From an uncultured Alphaproteobacteria bacterium (GTDB taxonomy: Bacteria; Pseudomonadota; Alphaproteobacteria; Methylaequorales; Methylaequoraceae), in the NCBI GenBank assembly GCA_902536655.1, contig CACAYF010000004.1, positions 1 through 64,000 of the forward strand: a DNA stretch of 64,000 bases. Reading direction: 5' to 3'. Positions 35,518-44,369 of this stretch are shown here, piece by piece. Each line of letters opens with the position of its first letter. Position 1 is the first letter of the stretch. The notes beneath the pieces were generated by a model. That model ran no database searches. It was not told the DNA's origin and worked only from the letters and a program-made list of their open reading frames with translations. The position numbers and the translations under genes were made by a program.

Positions 35518-37548
35518 ATGAAGAAGAAAATGTTAATTGATGCATCTCACAAAGAAATTACTCGAGTTGCTATAATTGAAAAAAATAATTTAATAGATTA
35601 CGAGTCTGAAAAAATTAAAAACGAAAGAATCAAAGGTAATATTTATTTAGCAAAAATTGTTAGAGTTGAACCATCGCTGCAGGCTGCATTTGTTGATTAT
35701 GGAGGAAATAAACACGGATTTCTCGCATATAATGAAATTCATCCTGATTATTTTAAGATCCCAACTTCTGATAAAAAAAAATTGCTAGAACAAGAATTAG
35801 AAGCCTCTAAAACTGTTCCAATTGAAGAGGATGAGGAGGACTTTGAAGATCAACAAATCAACAACGAGACAAATGTAAATCTGCACAACAAACCCCATGA
35901 GTCTGATCAACAAAGAGGTTTCCTCTCAAAAGTATTTGATTTCTTTAATTATAAACCTTTAGAAGAATTTCCTGTACAAAGAATTAGAAAAAGAAAAAAG
36001 TTCAGACCTTCTCAAAAAAGATCTCAAATTATTTTTCACAGAAAATATAGCATTCAGGAGGTAATTAAAAGTAATCAAGTAATATTAATTCAGGTTGTTA
36101 AAGAGGAAAGAGGGAATAAAGGGGCTGCAGTCACAACAAGATTATCATTAGCTGGAAAATATTGTGTCCTAATGCCTAATACAAATAAAGGTGGGGGTAT
36201 ATCAAGAAAAATTGAAGACTTAAAATTGAGAAAAAAATTAAAAGATCTTTTAAACAAATTAAATATAAAAAAAGGTATGGGCGTTATTATAAGAACAGCT
36301 GGGCAAATAATGGGAATAAAGGAAATTAAAAGAGATTATAATTCCCTTATAAAGCTTTGGAATGAAATAACATCCAAAACAATAAAATCCAATGCGCCAT
36401 GTCTTATTCATGAGGAGGATAACATTATTAAAAGATGTATAAGAGATTATTTTGATTCCTCCTTTGATCAAATTTTAATTAATGACAAAGAAACACTTAA
36501 AAAATCGAGAGAAATTGTTAAACAATTTATGCCGAGTTCTTTAAAAGCAGTAAAAAATTATGCTGATAAAAAACCACTTTTTTCTTGCTTTGGACTTGAA
36601 AAAAAAATTATAAGCATAAATAATCCAATCGTTAATTTGAAATCTGGAGGATATCTTGTAATAAATCAAACAGAGGCCCTTGTCTCTATTGATATCAATT
36701 CAGGCAGATACACGAAACAACGAAATATAGAAGACACAGCTTTTAAGACAAACTTAGAAGCTTCAGAGGAAATTAGCAAACAATTGCGAATAAGAGATTT
36801 AGCTGGATTAATTGTAATAGATTTTATAGATATGCTTGACAGAGCTCATAACATTAAAGTTGAAAGAAAATTTAAAGAATGTCTCAGAGAAGATCGAGCA
36901 AGGATTCAAGTTGGCAGAATAAGTAACTTTGGATTATTAGAGCTTTCTAGACAAAGATTAAAAGTAACCACTGATACGGTTATGTCCTCTAGATGTCACA
37001 CTTGTAACGGTTATGGTAGTATAACATCGCTAGATTTTTTACATGAGCAATTAATAAAAGTTTGTAATGAGTATTCCCTCAATGCCATTTATAAAAATAT
37101 TTTTCTTCTTACAGGTAAACAATTGTATGACTTAATTTTAAAAAAAGCTGAAAATAATATGCAATATTTACTTTCTAAAAAAGTCATAGTTACTCACTAT
37201 CCTAATTTAAAAAATAATGAATTTTTGATTTGTTCAGCAACTGAAGTTTTATATAAAAGTTGTCATGAAAGCAATAATATTGAAAATTTCACTGATTATT
37301 TAATAAACTCAAATAATGATTTCGAGAAAAAAGATTTTCAAGAAGACGATAATAACCTTAAAGCTAAAAAGAAAAGAGTTAGTTACAGAGCGAAAGCAAA
37401 TGACTTTGAGAAGAAAAAAAATCTAAAAAAAACTGAATCACCTATAAATAAAAACAAAAACCAAAATGATAGTTTAGAACAGATAAAGGTATTATCAAAA
37501 AATAAGGATAAGAAAATAGAAAAAAGACAAGGTTGGTGGAGTCAATAG
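35518..37548 (+). CDS. rne: Ribonuclease E
   Basis: Main endoribonuclease of mRNA decay and rRNA processing. In 676 residues it has an S1 domain interrupted by an acidic insertion (about residues 90-175), common in alphaproteobacteria, the catalytic Asp392 and Asp435 (the same 43-residue spacing as E. coli Asp303/Asp346) and the zinc-link Cys493/Cys496 (CHTC). The C-terminal part (about 500-676) is short, charged and of low complexity, but ends in RQGWWSQ; a C-terminal GWW motif is the known PNPase-binding site in Caulobacter RNase E. The long 5' leader used for autoregulation in E. coli is not possible here (125 bases to the next gene). An AAGGA site precedes the ATG; the 3' end overlaps the aminotransferase by 7 bases. 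Confidence 0.96.
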   Translation: MKKKMLIDASHKEITRVAIIEKNNLIDYESEKIKNERIKGNIYLAKIVRVEPSLQAAFVDYGGNKHGFLAYNEIHPDYFKIPTSDKKKLLEQELEASKTVPIEEDEEDFEDQQINNETNVNLHNKPHESDQQRGFLSKVFDFFNYKPLEEFPVQRIRKRKKFRPSQKRSQIIFHRKYSIQEVIKSNQVILIQVVKEERGNKGAAVTTRLSLAGKYCVLMPNTNKGGGISRKIEDLKLRKKLKDLLNKLNIKKGMGVIIRTAGQIMGIKEIKRDYNSLIKLWNEITSKTIKSNAPCLIHEEDNIIKRCIRDYFDSSFDQILINDKETLKKSREIVKQFMPSSLKAVKNYADKKPLFSCFGLEKKIISINNPIVNLKSGGYLVINQTEALVSIDINSGRYTKQRNIEDTAFKTNLEASEEISKQLRIRDLAGLIVIDFIDMLDRAHNIKVERKFKECLREDRARIQVGRISNFGLLELSRQRLKVTTDTVMSSRCHTCNGYGSITSLDFLHEQLIKVCNEYSLNAIYKNIFLLTGKQLYDLILKKAENNMQYLLSKKVIVTHYPNLKNNEFLICSATEVLYKSCHESNNIENFTDYLINSNNDFEKKDFQEDDNNLKAKKKRVSYRAKANDFEKKKNLKKTESPINKNKNQNDSLEQIKVLSKNKDKKIEKRQGWWSQ

Positions 37549-38702
37549 TTCTTTTTAAACCAACTGTGAATCTTTTGCACAGCTTCGAGAACTAAGTTTT
37601 GTTTTGATGAAAAAGATAATCTGACAGTCCTTGAGCCAAATTTCTTGTCAAAATCTATACCAGGCGTTAAAACCACACCAGTATCATGCATCAACTTATT
37701 AACAAATTTGAACGAATCTAGTTTAGTATTTTGTATATCAAGGTAAAAATAGAAAGATCCTTGTGGTTCACTAAATTTAATTAAAGGAATACTTTTTAAT
37801 ATTTTCAAAACTTCGTTTCTTGTAGAATGGTATACTTTAACAATTTCGTTTAATTCATTTATTGAATCAAATACTTTCAAAGCAGCGTATTGTGCAATGT
37901 TTCCTGATGAAATAAAAAGATTTTGCGATAATTTTAAAAAATTTTCTTTTAATTCATTTGGAATTATTGCCCAACCAAGTCTCCACCCTGGCATGCAAAA
38001 AAACTTAGAAAAGCTATTAATGACTATTGCTTTATCTCCATAATTAAGCATCGACTTAATTCGTTTTCCATATTCAATTCCGTGATAAATTTCATCTGAT
38101 ATCAAAATTACTTTTTTTTTCTTGCAATGTTCGTAAACGAATTTTAATTCACTATCTGTGAATGTCTGACCATTAGGATTATTAGGGTTTGATATAATAA
38201 GTCCGTCAATTTTTTGCTTAGAAATTAAAGAAAGATCAATTTTGTCAATATTTTTATTGTCAGGAAAAATTTCCACCACATCAATATTTAGAGATTTAAG
38301 TATATTCCTGTAAGCTGGATATACTGGATTAAATATTCCTACCCTAGAACCTTTATCGAAACATGATAAAAAAGTTAATAAAAATGCCCCAGAAGAACCC
38401 GTTGTTATAAAGATTTGCTCAGAATTTATTTTTAAATTATATCTATATTTATAAAATTTTGAAATTTTCTCTCTTAGTTCTTCTATTCCATTTGAAGGTG
38501 TATAACCAGGAAGTGAAAGTCGCGATAATCTTGAAGCTTCTTTTAAAACAACTTTTGGAGTTTTCGGAATTGGTTCACCCAATTCTAGATGAAAGATTTT
38601 TTTTCCGTTCGCTTCAAGTTTATTGGCATTGTATAATAATTCCATAACATAAAACGAATCTATATTGGATCTATTAGCTGGAAGATATATTCTGTTTGTC
38701 AT
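37542..38702 (-). CDS. Class I/II PLP-dependent aminotransferase
   Basis: A 386-residue fold-type I aminotransferase of the aspartate/aromatic group. Landmarks: LGEPIPKTP (instead of the more usual GEPDF), YTPSNGIEELREKI, the SNPNNPNGQ motif, DEIYHGIEYG and the PLP Lys in NSFSKFFCMPGWRLGW. The C-terminal Arg that binds the substrate carboxylate is in RTVRLSFS. The specificity cannot be fixed from the sequence. It is divergent from the M48 protease gene over 33 bases. Confidence 0.93.
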   Translation of the reverse strand: MTNRIYLPANRSNIDSFYVMELLYNANKLEANGKKIFHLELGEPIPKTPKVVLKEASRLSRLSLPGYTPSNGIEELREKISKFYKYRYNLKINSEQIFITTGSSGAFLLTFLSCFDKGSRVGIFNPVYPAYRNILKSLNIDVVEIFPDNKNIDKIDLSLISKQKIDGLIISNPNNPNGQTFTDSELKFVYEHCKKKKVILISDEIYHGIEYGKRIKSMLNYGDKAIVINSFSKFFCMPGWRLGWAIIPNELKENFLKLSQNLFISSGNIAQYAALKVFDSINELNEIVKVYHSTRNEVLKILKSIPLIKFSEPQGSFYFYLDIQNTKLDSFKFVNKLMHDTGVVLTPGIDFDKKFGSRTVRLSFSSKQNLVLEAVQKIHSWFKKNY

Positions 38703-38735
38703 TCGAAAATACTAAGTTAAATTAAACTAATTTTT

Positions 38736-40034
38736 ATGAGAATACTAATAACTTTTGTAATAATTTTTTTCTATAGTTCTATTAAAGCTACTTCAATAAA
38801 TGTGATTAGAGATGCTGAGATAGAAAATCTTTTAAAAGATATTAGTAAAATACTTGTAAAAGGAACACAACTCGAAAATGATGTTTTAACCTTTTATTTA
38901 GATAATCAAAAATTTATTAATGCTTTAGTGACTCCTGATAAAAAGTTTTTTTTTACAACTGAATTGTTACTAAAAAGTAAAAATGTTGAAGATGTCGCAG
39001 GAGTTATTTCTCACGAAATTGGACATATTATCGGTGGGCATTTTCAAAAAAGACAAAAAAAAATGGAAAGAAATTCCGTTATAAATATTTTATCTTCCAT
39101 TCTCGCAGTCGGAGCAATTGCTGGTGGTGCTTATGATGCTGGATCAGCAATATTAATGGGTGGACAGCATCTTAGTGCTGCAAGAATGTTAGCTTTTTCT
39201 CGATCTCAAGAATCTTTAGCAGATCAAACTGCCATAAGATTGCTAAAAAGAAATGGTTTCTCACTTCAAGGATTGATTAATATTTTTGGTGAAATTCAGA
39301 GAAATGAAAAATTAAGAAAAATAAACCCATATTTTCTTACTCACCCACTTTCAACAGAGAGAATCAGAAATATAAGGATTAATTTTGAAAATCAAAAAAT
39401 AAAAAAATATGTAAAACTTAACACTAGATTTAAGTTGGCAAAAGCTAAACTAAATGGATTTTTTTTAAAAAAAGAACAAATAGATTTCCTGTACCCAAAA
39501 TTAATAAATTTAGAGAGTTACTATGCACATGCTCTGCATAATTATAGAATTGGAAAAATTGATTTAGCCATGAAATATATAGATAAATGTATTCAAAAAG
39601 ATAAAAAAAATCCCTATTTTTATGAACTCAAAGGTCAGATGTATTATGAAAGAGGAAATTTTCAAAATGCAATAAAATCATTTTTAATTTCTAAATCCAT
39701 ATTACCTAATGAAAAAGGGTTTGAATTGTTTTTAGCTAAATCACTTTATCACAGTAATATTAAAGACAACCAAAAGAAATCGATACAACTTTTATTGAAA
39801 TATGTAAAAAAAGATGAATTTCCCATTGAAGCGTGGCATTATTTAGGGTTAAATTATGGAAAGTTAAAAAAACTAGACTATTCCTCATATGCATTTGCGG
39901 AAAAATATTTGTTAACCGGAAAGATTGAAAATGCTAAAATTCACCTTGATAGAGCGACAAAAATAACCAAAGATCCTATTCTTAAAAAAAAATTATCAGA
40001 CCTCAATTATGAGATGAAAAGAAGAAAAAAGTGA
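38736..40034 (+). CDS. M48 family metalloprotease with TPR repeats (BepA-like)
   Basis: A periplasmic protease/chaperone for outer-membrane protein quality control. The 432-residue protein has a signal peptide (about residues 1-18), the zinc motif His93-Glu94-Ile-Gly-His97, a downstream metal-binding Glu in RSQESLADQTA and the peptidase C-terminal segment THPLSTERI. A second half (about residues 255-425) has TPR-like helix pairs (ALHNYRIGKIDLAMKYID, ELKGQMYYERGNFQNAIKSF). It overlaps aroQ by 4 bases. Confidence 0.92.
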   Translation: MRILITFVIIFFYSSIKATSINVIRDAEIENLLKDISKILVKGTQLENDVLTFYLDNQKFINALVTPDKKFFFTTELLLKSKNVEDVAGVISHEIGHIIGGHFQKRQKKMERNSVINILSSILAVGAIAGGAYDAGSAILMGGQHLSAARMLAFSRSQESLADQTAIRLLKRNGFSLQGLINIFGEIQRNEKLRKINPYFLTHPLSTERIRNIRINFENQKIKKYVKLNTRFKLAKAKLNGFFLKKEQIDFLYPKLINLESYYAHALHNYRIGKIDLAMKYIDKCIQKDKKNPYFYELKGQMYYERGNFQNAIKSFLISKSILPNEKGFELFLAKSLYHSNIKDNQKKSIQLLLKYVKKDEFPIEAWHYLGLNYGKLKKLDYSSYAFAEKYLLTGKIENAKIHLDRATKITKDPILKKKLSDLNYEMKRRKK

Positions 40035-40456
40035 AAAATATTGTAATTATTAATGGTCCTAACTTAAATTTACTTGGAGAAAGAGAAATAGAATTATACG
40101 GCACAAAGACTCTTAAAGAAATAGAGGAAGAGTGTTGTAAAATATTTAAAAACGACAAATTAAATTTAGATTTTTTCCAAAGCAACTCAGAAAGTGAAAT
40201 CATTGATAAAATTCATATTTGTAAAAGTTATGATGGAATGATAATTAATGCTGGAGCATTCACACATACTTCAATTGCAATTCATGACGCACTAAAAATG
40301 ATTAAAATTCCAAAAATTGAGGTACATATTTCGAATATTTACAACAGAGAAGAGTTTAGAAAAAATTCTTTTATAAGTCCGGTAGTTAATGGTATTATAG
40401 CTGGATTTGGTACTCAAGTTTATCAAGTTGCAATTAGCTCATTAAAATATTTGTAA
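40031..40456 (+). CDS. aroQ: Type II 3-dehydroquinate dehydratase
   Basis: Third step of the shikimate pathway. The 141-residue type II enzyme shows NGPNLNLLGERE (with catalytic region), the Tyr in ELYGTKT, NAGAFTHTS and the HISNIYNREEFR motif with catalytic His. It lies between a BepA-like protease and accB, a gene order (aroQ-accB-accC-aat) that is usual in alphaproteobacteria. Confidence 0.96.
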   Translation: MKNIVIINGPNLNLLGEREIELYGTKTLKEIEEECCKIFKNDKLNLDFFQSNSESEIIDKIHICKSYDGMIINAGAFTHTSIAIHDALKMIKIPKIEVHISNIYNREEFRKNSFISPVVNGIIAGFGTQVYQVAISSLKYL

Positions 40457-40457
40457 A

Positions 40458-40892
40458 ATGAAAAAACAAGATAAGAAAATAATTGATGATGTCGACTTTT
40501 TATCACAATTAATGGAAAGAAATAATCTGAATGAATTGGAAATTTCCGACGGTAAAGTTTCTTATAAATTAAAAAAGAATCAAAATGAAATTAAAAAAAA
40601 TACAAATTTCAAAAAAGTCGTTGATACTTCTCATAAAGCACCAAGTGATCAAAAGTCAGAAACATCACTAAAATCACCGTTAGTTGGAACAGCGTATTTA
40701 AGCCCAGAGCCAGGCGCAAAACAGTTCATCGAGATTGGTCAACATGTAAAAATTGGTCAAGTTCTTTTAATAATTGAGGCCATGAAAACAATGAATGAAA
40801 TAGTTGCTGATAAAAATGGTACCGTAAAGAAAATATATGTTAAAAATGAAACTCCAGTCGAATTCGGCGAACCTCTTATCTTAATTGAATAA
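40458..40892 (+). CDS. accB: Biotin carboxyl carrier protein of acetyl-CoA carboxylase
   Basis: A 144-residue BCCP. The N-terminal helical part is followed by a charged linker (about residues 40-70) and the biotinyl domain KSPLVGTAYLSPEPGA...EAMKTMNE with the biotinylated Lys110. The domain begins at SPLVGT and ends at the C-terminus. It overlaps accC by one base (TAATG). Confidence 0.97.
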   Translation: MKKQDKKIIDDVDFLSQLMERNNLNELEISDGKVSYKLKKNQNEIKKNTNFKKVVDTSHKAPSDQKSETSLKSPLVGTAYLSPEPGAKQFIEIGQHVKIGQVLLIIEAMKTMNEIVADKNGTVKKIYVKNETPVEFGEPLILIE

Positions 40893-42226
40893 TGCTTAAA
40901 AAAATTCTAGTTGCTAACAGAGGCGAAATTGCTCTAAGAATTCTAAGAGCATGTAAAGAGCTCGACATCAAAACAGTCGTTGTCCATTCTACAGCAGACG
41001 AGAAAGAAATGTTTGTAAGATTGGCTGATGAGAGCGTTTGCATTGGTCCCCCACAAGTCAAAAATTCTTATTTAAATATTCCTTCAATAATTTCAGCAGC
41101 AACAATTGCTAACGTTGACGCAATTCATCCTGGAATTGGAATGTTATCAGAAAATTTCAGTTTTGCAAAAATTGTAAATGATCATGGGTTCAAGTTTATT
41201 GGTCCAAAATATGATCACATTGAAAAAATGTCTGACAAAGTAAAAGCAAAAAATTTTGCTAAAGAATTAGGGCTTCCAATTATTCCAGGAAGTAAAAAAA
41301 ATATTAAAAATTTCTCAGAAGCAAAGACTATTTCGAAAGAAATTGGATATCCAGTTTTAGTGAAAGCAACCAATGGGGGGGGAGGAAGAGGAATCAAGAA
41401 AGTTTATAATGAAAGTGAACTAAAAGATAATTTTTTATTGGCAAAAAAAGAAACAATTCAAAGTTTTGGTAATGATAATGTATACATCGAAAAGTTTATT
41501 GAAAATCCAAGACACATAGAAGTACAAATCATTGGAGATAATAATGGAAATTTAATTCATGTAGGAGAGAGAGAATGCTCCATTCAGAGGAGAAATCAAA
41601 AAATCATTGAGGAATGTCCTAGTCCTGCAATTAGTGAAAAAGAAAGACAAAAAGTCTGTAATATTACCCTGAATGCATTCGAAAAAGTGGGTTACCAGAA
41701 TTTAGGAACTGTTGAATATCTTTACAGTAAAGGAAATTTTTTTTTCATTGAAATGAACACCAGACTTCAAGTAGAACACACAATAACTGAAGAAGTATTT
41801 AATATTGATATTGTAAAAGAACAAATAAATGTAGCCTCTAACGGCAAACTATCATTAAATCAGAATGATATACAAAAAACTTGTCACTCTATTGAATGCA
41901 GGATTAATGCGGAGAATCCAATCACAATGTTTCCTTCAACTGGGTTAGTTAAAACTTACCATCCACCAGGTGGTCCAGGGATAAGGATTGATTCACTTCT
42001 TTATTCAGGTTGTAGTGTTACCTCCTTTTACGATGGTTTAGTTGCAAAAATTATTTCAAAAGGAAAAAACCGAGGAGAATGCATTATGAGGCTTAAAAGA
42101 GCCTTAGATGAATACGTTATTGAAGGTATAGAAACTAATATTCAAGTTTTAAAAAAAATTTTAAGTCATCAGGAATTTTTGGAAGCAAAATTTGATATTA
42201 ATTGGTATGATAGGTTGAATTCTTAA
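40892..42226 (+). CDS. accC: Biotin carboxylase subunit of acetyl-CoA carboxylase
   Basis: Carboxylates the biotin of AccB with ATP and bicarbonate, the first step of fatty-acid synthesis. The 444-residue protein shows LVANRGEIALRI at the N-terminus, the ATP-grasp glycine loop NGGGGRGIKK, RECSIQRRNQKI and EMNTRLQVEHTITE. Length is normal. Coupled to accB by a 1-base overlap and followed by aat after 3 bases. The carboxyltransferase genes accA/accD are not in the window. Confidence 0.98.
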   Translation: MLKKILVANRGEIALRILRACKELDIKTVVVHSTADEKEMFVRLADESVCIGPPQVKNSYLNIPSIISAATIANVDAIHPGIGMLSENFSFAKIVNDHGFKFIGPKYDHIEKMSDKVKAKNFAKELGLPIIPGSKKNIKNFSEAKTISKEIGYPVLVKATNGGGGRGIKKVYNESELKDNFLLAKKETIQSFGNDNVYIEKFIENPRHIEVQIIGDNNGNLIHVGERECSIQRRNQKIIEECPSPAISEKERQKVCNITLNAFEKVGYQNLGTVEYLYSKGNFFFIEMNTRLQVEHTITEEVFNIDIVKEQINVASNGKLSLNQNDIQKTCHSIECRINAENPITMFPSTGLVKTYHPPGGPGIRIDSLLYSGCSVTSFYDGLVAKIISKGKNRGECIMRLKRALDEYVIEGIETNIQVLKKILSHQEFLEAKFDINWYDRLNS

Positions 42227-42229
42227 ATT

Positions 42230-42856
42230 ATGTTTTTGTCAACTGATCTTGTTCTTAAAGCCTACGAAAAAGGAATATTCCCAATGTCAGATTCAAACTT
42301 CGATCCTTACATATATTGGGTTGAACCTAAAGAGAGAGGTGTTATAGATTTAAAAGAATTTAAAGTTTCTAAAAGTCTAACTAAGCTGATAAAAAAAGAA
42401 ACTCATACCATAGAAATCAATTTGAATTTTGAAAAAGTAATTAACCTTTGTGCGAAAAACAAAAAAAGAAAAAATTCCTGGATTAATAAGCAAATTATTG
42501 AAAATTACACAAAGCTTCACAAATTAGGTTTTGCCAAATCAATTGAATGTTATTTTGATAAATCATTAGTTGGTGGGTTGTATGGAATTATTGTTGGAGG
42601 AATCTTTTGTGGGGAAAGTATGTTTAGCATAAAAGAGAACGCAAGTAAGATTGCTTTAACTTATTTAGCTGCATTACTGAAACAGGGGGGATTTAAATTT
42701 ATAGATACCCAATTTTATTCTGATCATTTAAAGCAATTCGGCACTAAAAAGATTTCTAGAAATAAATATTTAAAATTACTCAAAGATAATAAACTCATAG
42801 ATAATCTGACTTTTCCAGAACGACTTGAAAATAATGTTTTAGATTACTTTAAATAG
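42230..42856 (+). CDS. aat: Leucyl/phenylalanyl-tRNA-protein transferase
   Basis: Adds Leu or Phe to proteins with N-terminal Arg or Lys, creating degrons recognised by ClpS-ClpAP. The 208-residue protein has the family motifs YEKGIFPMSD, YWVEPKERGVI, SLVGGLYGIIVGGIFCGESMFS (about residues 118-139) and the C-terminal DTQFYSDHLKQFGTKKISR. Its partners clpS and clpA are in the same window about 5 kb away. It overlaps the convergent DUF2155 gene by 8 bases. Confidence 0.95.
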   Translation: MFLSTDLVLKAYEKGIFPMSDSNFDPYIYWVEPKERGVIDLKEFKVSKSLTKLIKKETHTIEINLNFEKVINLCAKNKKRKNSWINKQIIENYTKLHKLGFAKSIECYFDKSLVGGLYGIIVGGIFCGESMFSIKENASKIALTYLAALLKQGGFKFIDTQFYSDHLKQFGTKKISRNKYLKLLKDNKLIDNLTFPERLENNVLDYFK

Positions 42857-43247
42857 ATTTTTTATTATTTAGAAAAATGGGGTCTTCAATAAGACATTTT
42901 TCAAGCTTTATATCATAAATTGGATTGTTAGGTGAATTTAAATATTGAGTTGATTTAAAAATCCATCCTAAAAAAACTTCCTCTTTACTAAATTTATTTT
43001 TTAGCTTATGGCTAACGAGAGCTATCTCATCATTTTTCCCTTCATTTTCTACTTTGACACATCTGTGAATTATAATACTTGAATTAAAAAGTTCGATTGT
43101 TTGAGAAAGCGGAGTAATGAAATAATTTTTTTCGTTTGTAGTTTTATTTAAAATCCTTAAAACCGCGCCTTGACACTCAACTTCTTGGGCAATTAGTGAG
43201 CTGAAATTTATTAGAATTAAAGATATTAAATTAACTACGAAACTCAT
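42849..43247 (-). CDS. DUF2155 family exported protein
   Basis: A 132-residue member of DUF2155 (COG4765), a family found almost only in alphaproteobacteria next to aat and accB/C. It has a signal peptide (to about residue 20, SLIAQE), then a compact beta domain with RILNKTTNEKNYF, HRCVKVENEGKNDEIAL and the GWIFKSTQYLN segment, and cysteines in pairs (Cys24, about 62 and 119) that may form disulfides in the periplasm. Function unknown. Its start overlaps the next gene's stop by 4 bases. Confidence 0.85.
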   Translation of the reverse strand: MSFVVNLISLILINFSSLIAQEVECQGAVLRILNKTTNEKNYFITPLSQTIELFNSSIIIHRCVKVENEGKNDEIALVSHKLKNKFSKEEVFLGWIFKSTQYLNSPNNPIYDIKLEKCLIEDPIFLNNKKSI

Positions 43248-43468
43248 TCTTTGCCAATTGAAAACTCTAAACTATTCATAAGTTTTATAATTTTTTTTTT
43301 AAAATCTTTTTCGTCACAACCTATCAAAATTGCGTCATCATAAGCATTCTGAAGAACTGAACAAATCTCAATAAAATTTTCGTTTAGAACTTTGTTGGTC
43401 TCTTCACATGAAATTATTTTATTATTTTTGTCAATCCATAAAAATTCTTTGTCATTCACTTTATTCAT
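43244..43468 (-). CDS. Hypothetical 74-residue protein
   Basis: Not recognised. A small acidic, probably cytoplasmic protein with no signal peptide, ending MNSLEFSIGKE. It lies between the MlaD-like gene (2-base gap) and DUF2155 (4-base overlap), so it is translated as part of this operon. No enzyme motif or cysteine pair pattern is evident apart from three scattered Cys. Confidence 0.5.
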   Translation of the reverse strand: MNKVNDKEFLWIDKNNKIISCEETNKVLNENFIEICSVLQNAYDDAILIGCDEKDFKKKIIKLMNSLEFSIGKE

Positions 43469-43470
43469 AC

Positions 43471-43920
43471 TTATTGAGTTGCTAAAAAGATTATTCTGCT
43501 GACCTGATCCTCAATTGATTCAAAATCTTTAACATTTTTAATTTCACTATTAGCTTTTAAAAAATTTTTGTTGTCTCTGTTAATTGGTGTAATTGACAAA
43601 TATTTATTTCCAAGAATACCATCATTTGAAACTTCAATGCTTACTTCCTCAGGAATATTAATTGTTGAATAGACTTTAAAAGTTACTTCTGCAAAGTATT
43701 CTTTATCAAGTCTAACATTACTTACAACTCCAATCTTTACACCACTCAGTTTTACATCATTCCCTATCATTATTCCCCCTACCTTTATAAACTTGGCTTT
43801 TAAAAGATAATAATCTTCAGATTTTTCATCTGAGTTGACATCTATGAATTTTAATAGAAAAGAAAAAGCGATCAAGAATGTGACCCCACCTAAGATTGTT
43901 TCAATATAATTTTGTTTCAT
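43471..43920 (-). CDS. MCE-domain protein, MlaD-like (first copy)
   Basis: A 149-residue inner-membrane-anchored substrate-binding protein of an MCE lipid transporter. One N-terminal helix (about residues 10-28) precedes the MCE domain: YLLKAKFIKVGGIMIGNDVKLSGVKIGVVSNV (named by its GNDVKLSGVKIG motif) and SNDGILGNKYLSI. In Gram-negative bacteria MlaD works with MlaE and MlaF to move phospholipids and keep outer-membrane asymmetry; no permease or ATPase gene is in the window. The coding end overlaps the second MCE gene by 4 bases, and the two proteins are clear relatives. Confidence 0.88.
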   Translation of the reverse strand: MKQNYIETILGGVTFLIAFSFLLKFIDVNSDEKSEDYYLLKAKFIKVGGIMIGNDVKLSGVKIGVVSNVRLDKEYFAEVTFKVYSTINIPEEVSIEVSNDGILGNKYLSITPINRDNKNFLKANSEIKNVKDFESIEDQVSRIIFLATQ

Positions 43921-44369
43921 AATCCTTTATTTTTTTCACCAATTAATATTATTTTTCCCAAAAGTTCTTCTATAACAATCGAGTCCTCAGCATAAGAAAA
44001 TTTTTCTCCGTTTTTTAGATACACATCGTTACCACCAACTTCAATTAACAGGAATTTTTTTCCAAAAAGTCCATCTGTTTGAATTGAAACAGATGAATCA
44101 TCTGAAATTCTTAAATTTTTATTTACGTTAACTGATATTTGAGGATAATTGTCTTTAATGAATATTTCTTTGACTTCGCCTACTTTTATACCAGAGATGA
44201 CAACATCTGTTCCAACCGAGACTCCATCGATTTTGTTAAACGTTGCAAAATAGCTATTAAAATCCCCCCCTTCTCCGTTCTTTTCAGTAAAAACAAGGTT
44301 GATCAGAATTATAAAAGTAATAATTCCGTAAAAAAACTTTTTTATTCTTATTTTTTTTTCGGTTTCCAT
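43917..44369 (-). CDS. MCE-domain protein, MlaD-like (second, tandem copy)
   Basis: A 150-residue paralogue of the adjacent MCE protein: N-terminal membrane helix (about residues 11-27), MCE motif IDGVSVGTDVVISGIKVGEV and QTDGLFGKKFLLIEVG. It differs substantially from the neighbour, so the duplication is old. Tandem MCE subunits could form a mixed ring. The ATG overlaps the end of the NDUFA12 gene by 22 bases, a larger overlap than elsewhere in the operon. Confidence 0.85.
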   Translation of the reverse strand: METEKKIRIKKFFYGIITFIILINLVFTEKNGEGGDFNSYFATFNKIDGVSVGTDVVISGIKVGEVKEIFIKDNYPQISVNVNKNLRISDDSSVSIQTDGLFGKKFLLIEVGGNDVYLKNGEKFSYAEDSIVIEELLGKIILIGEKNKGL

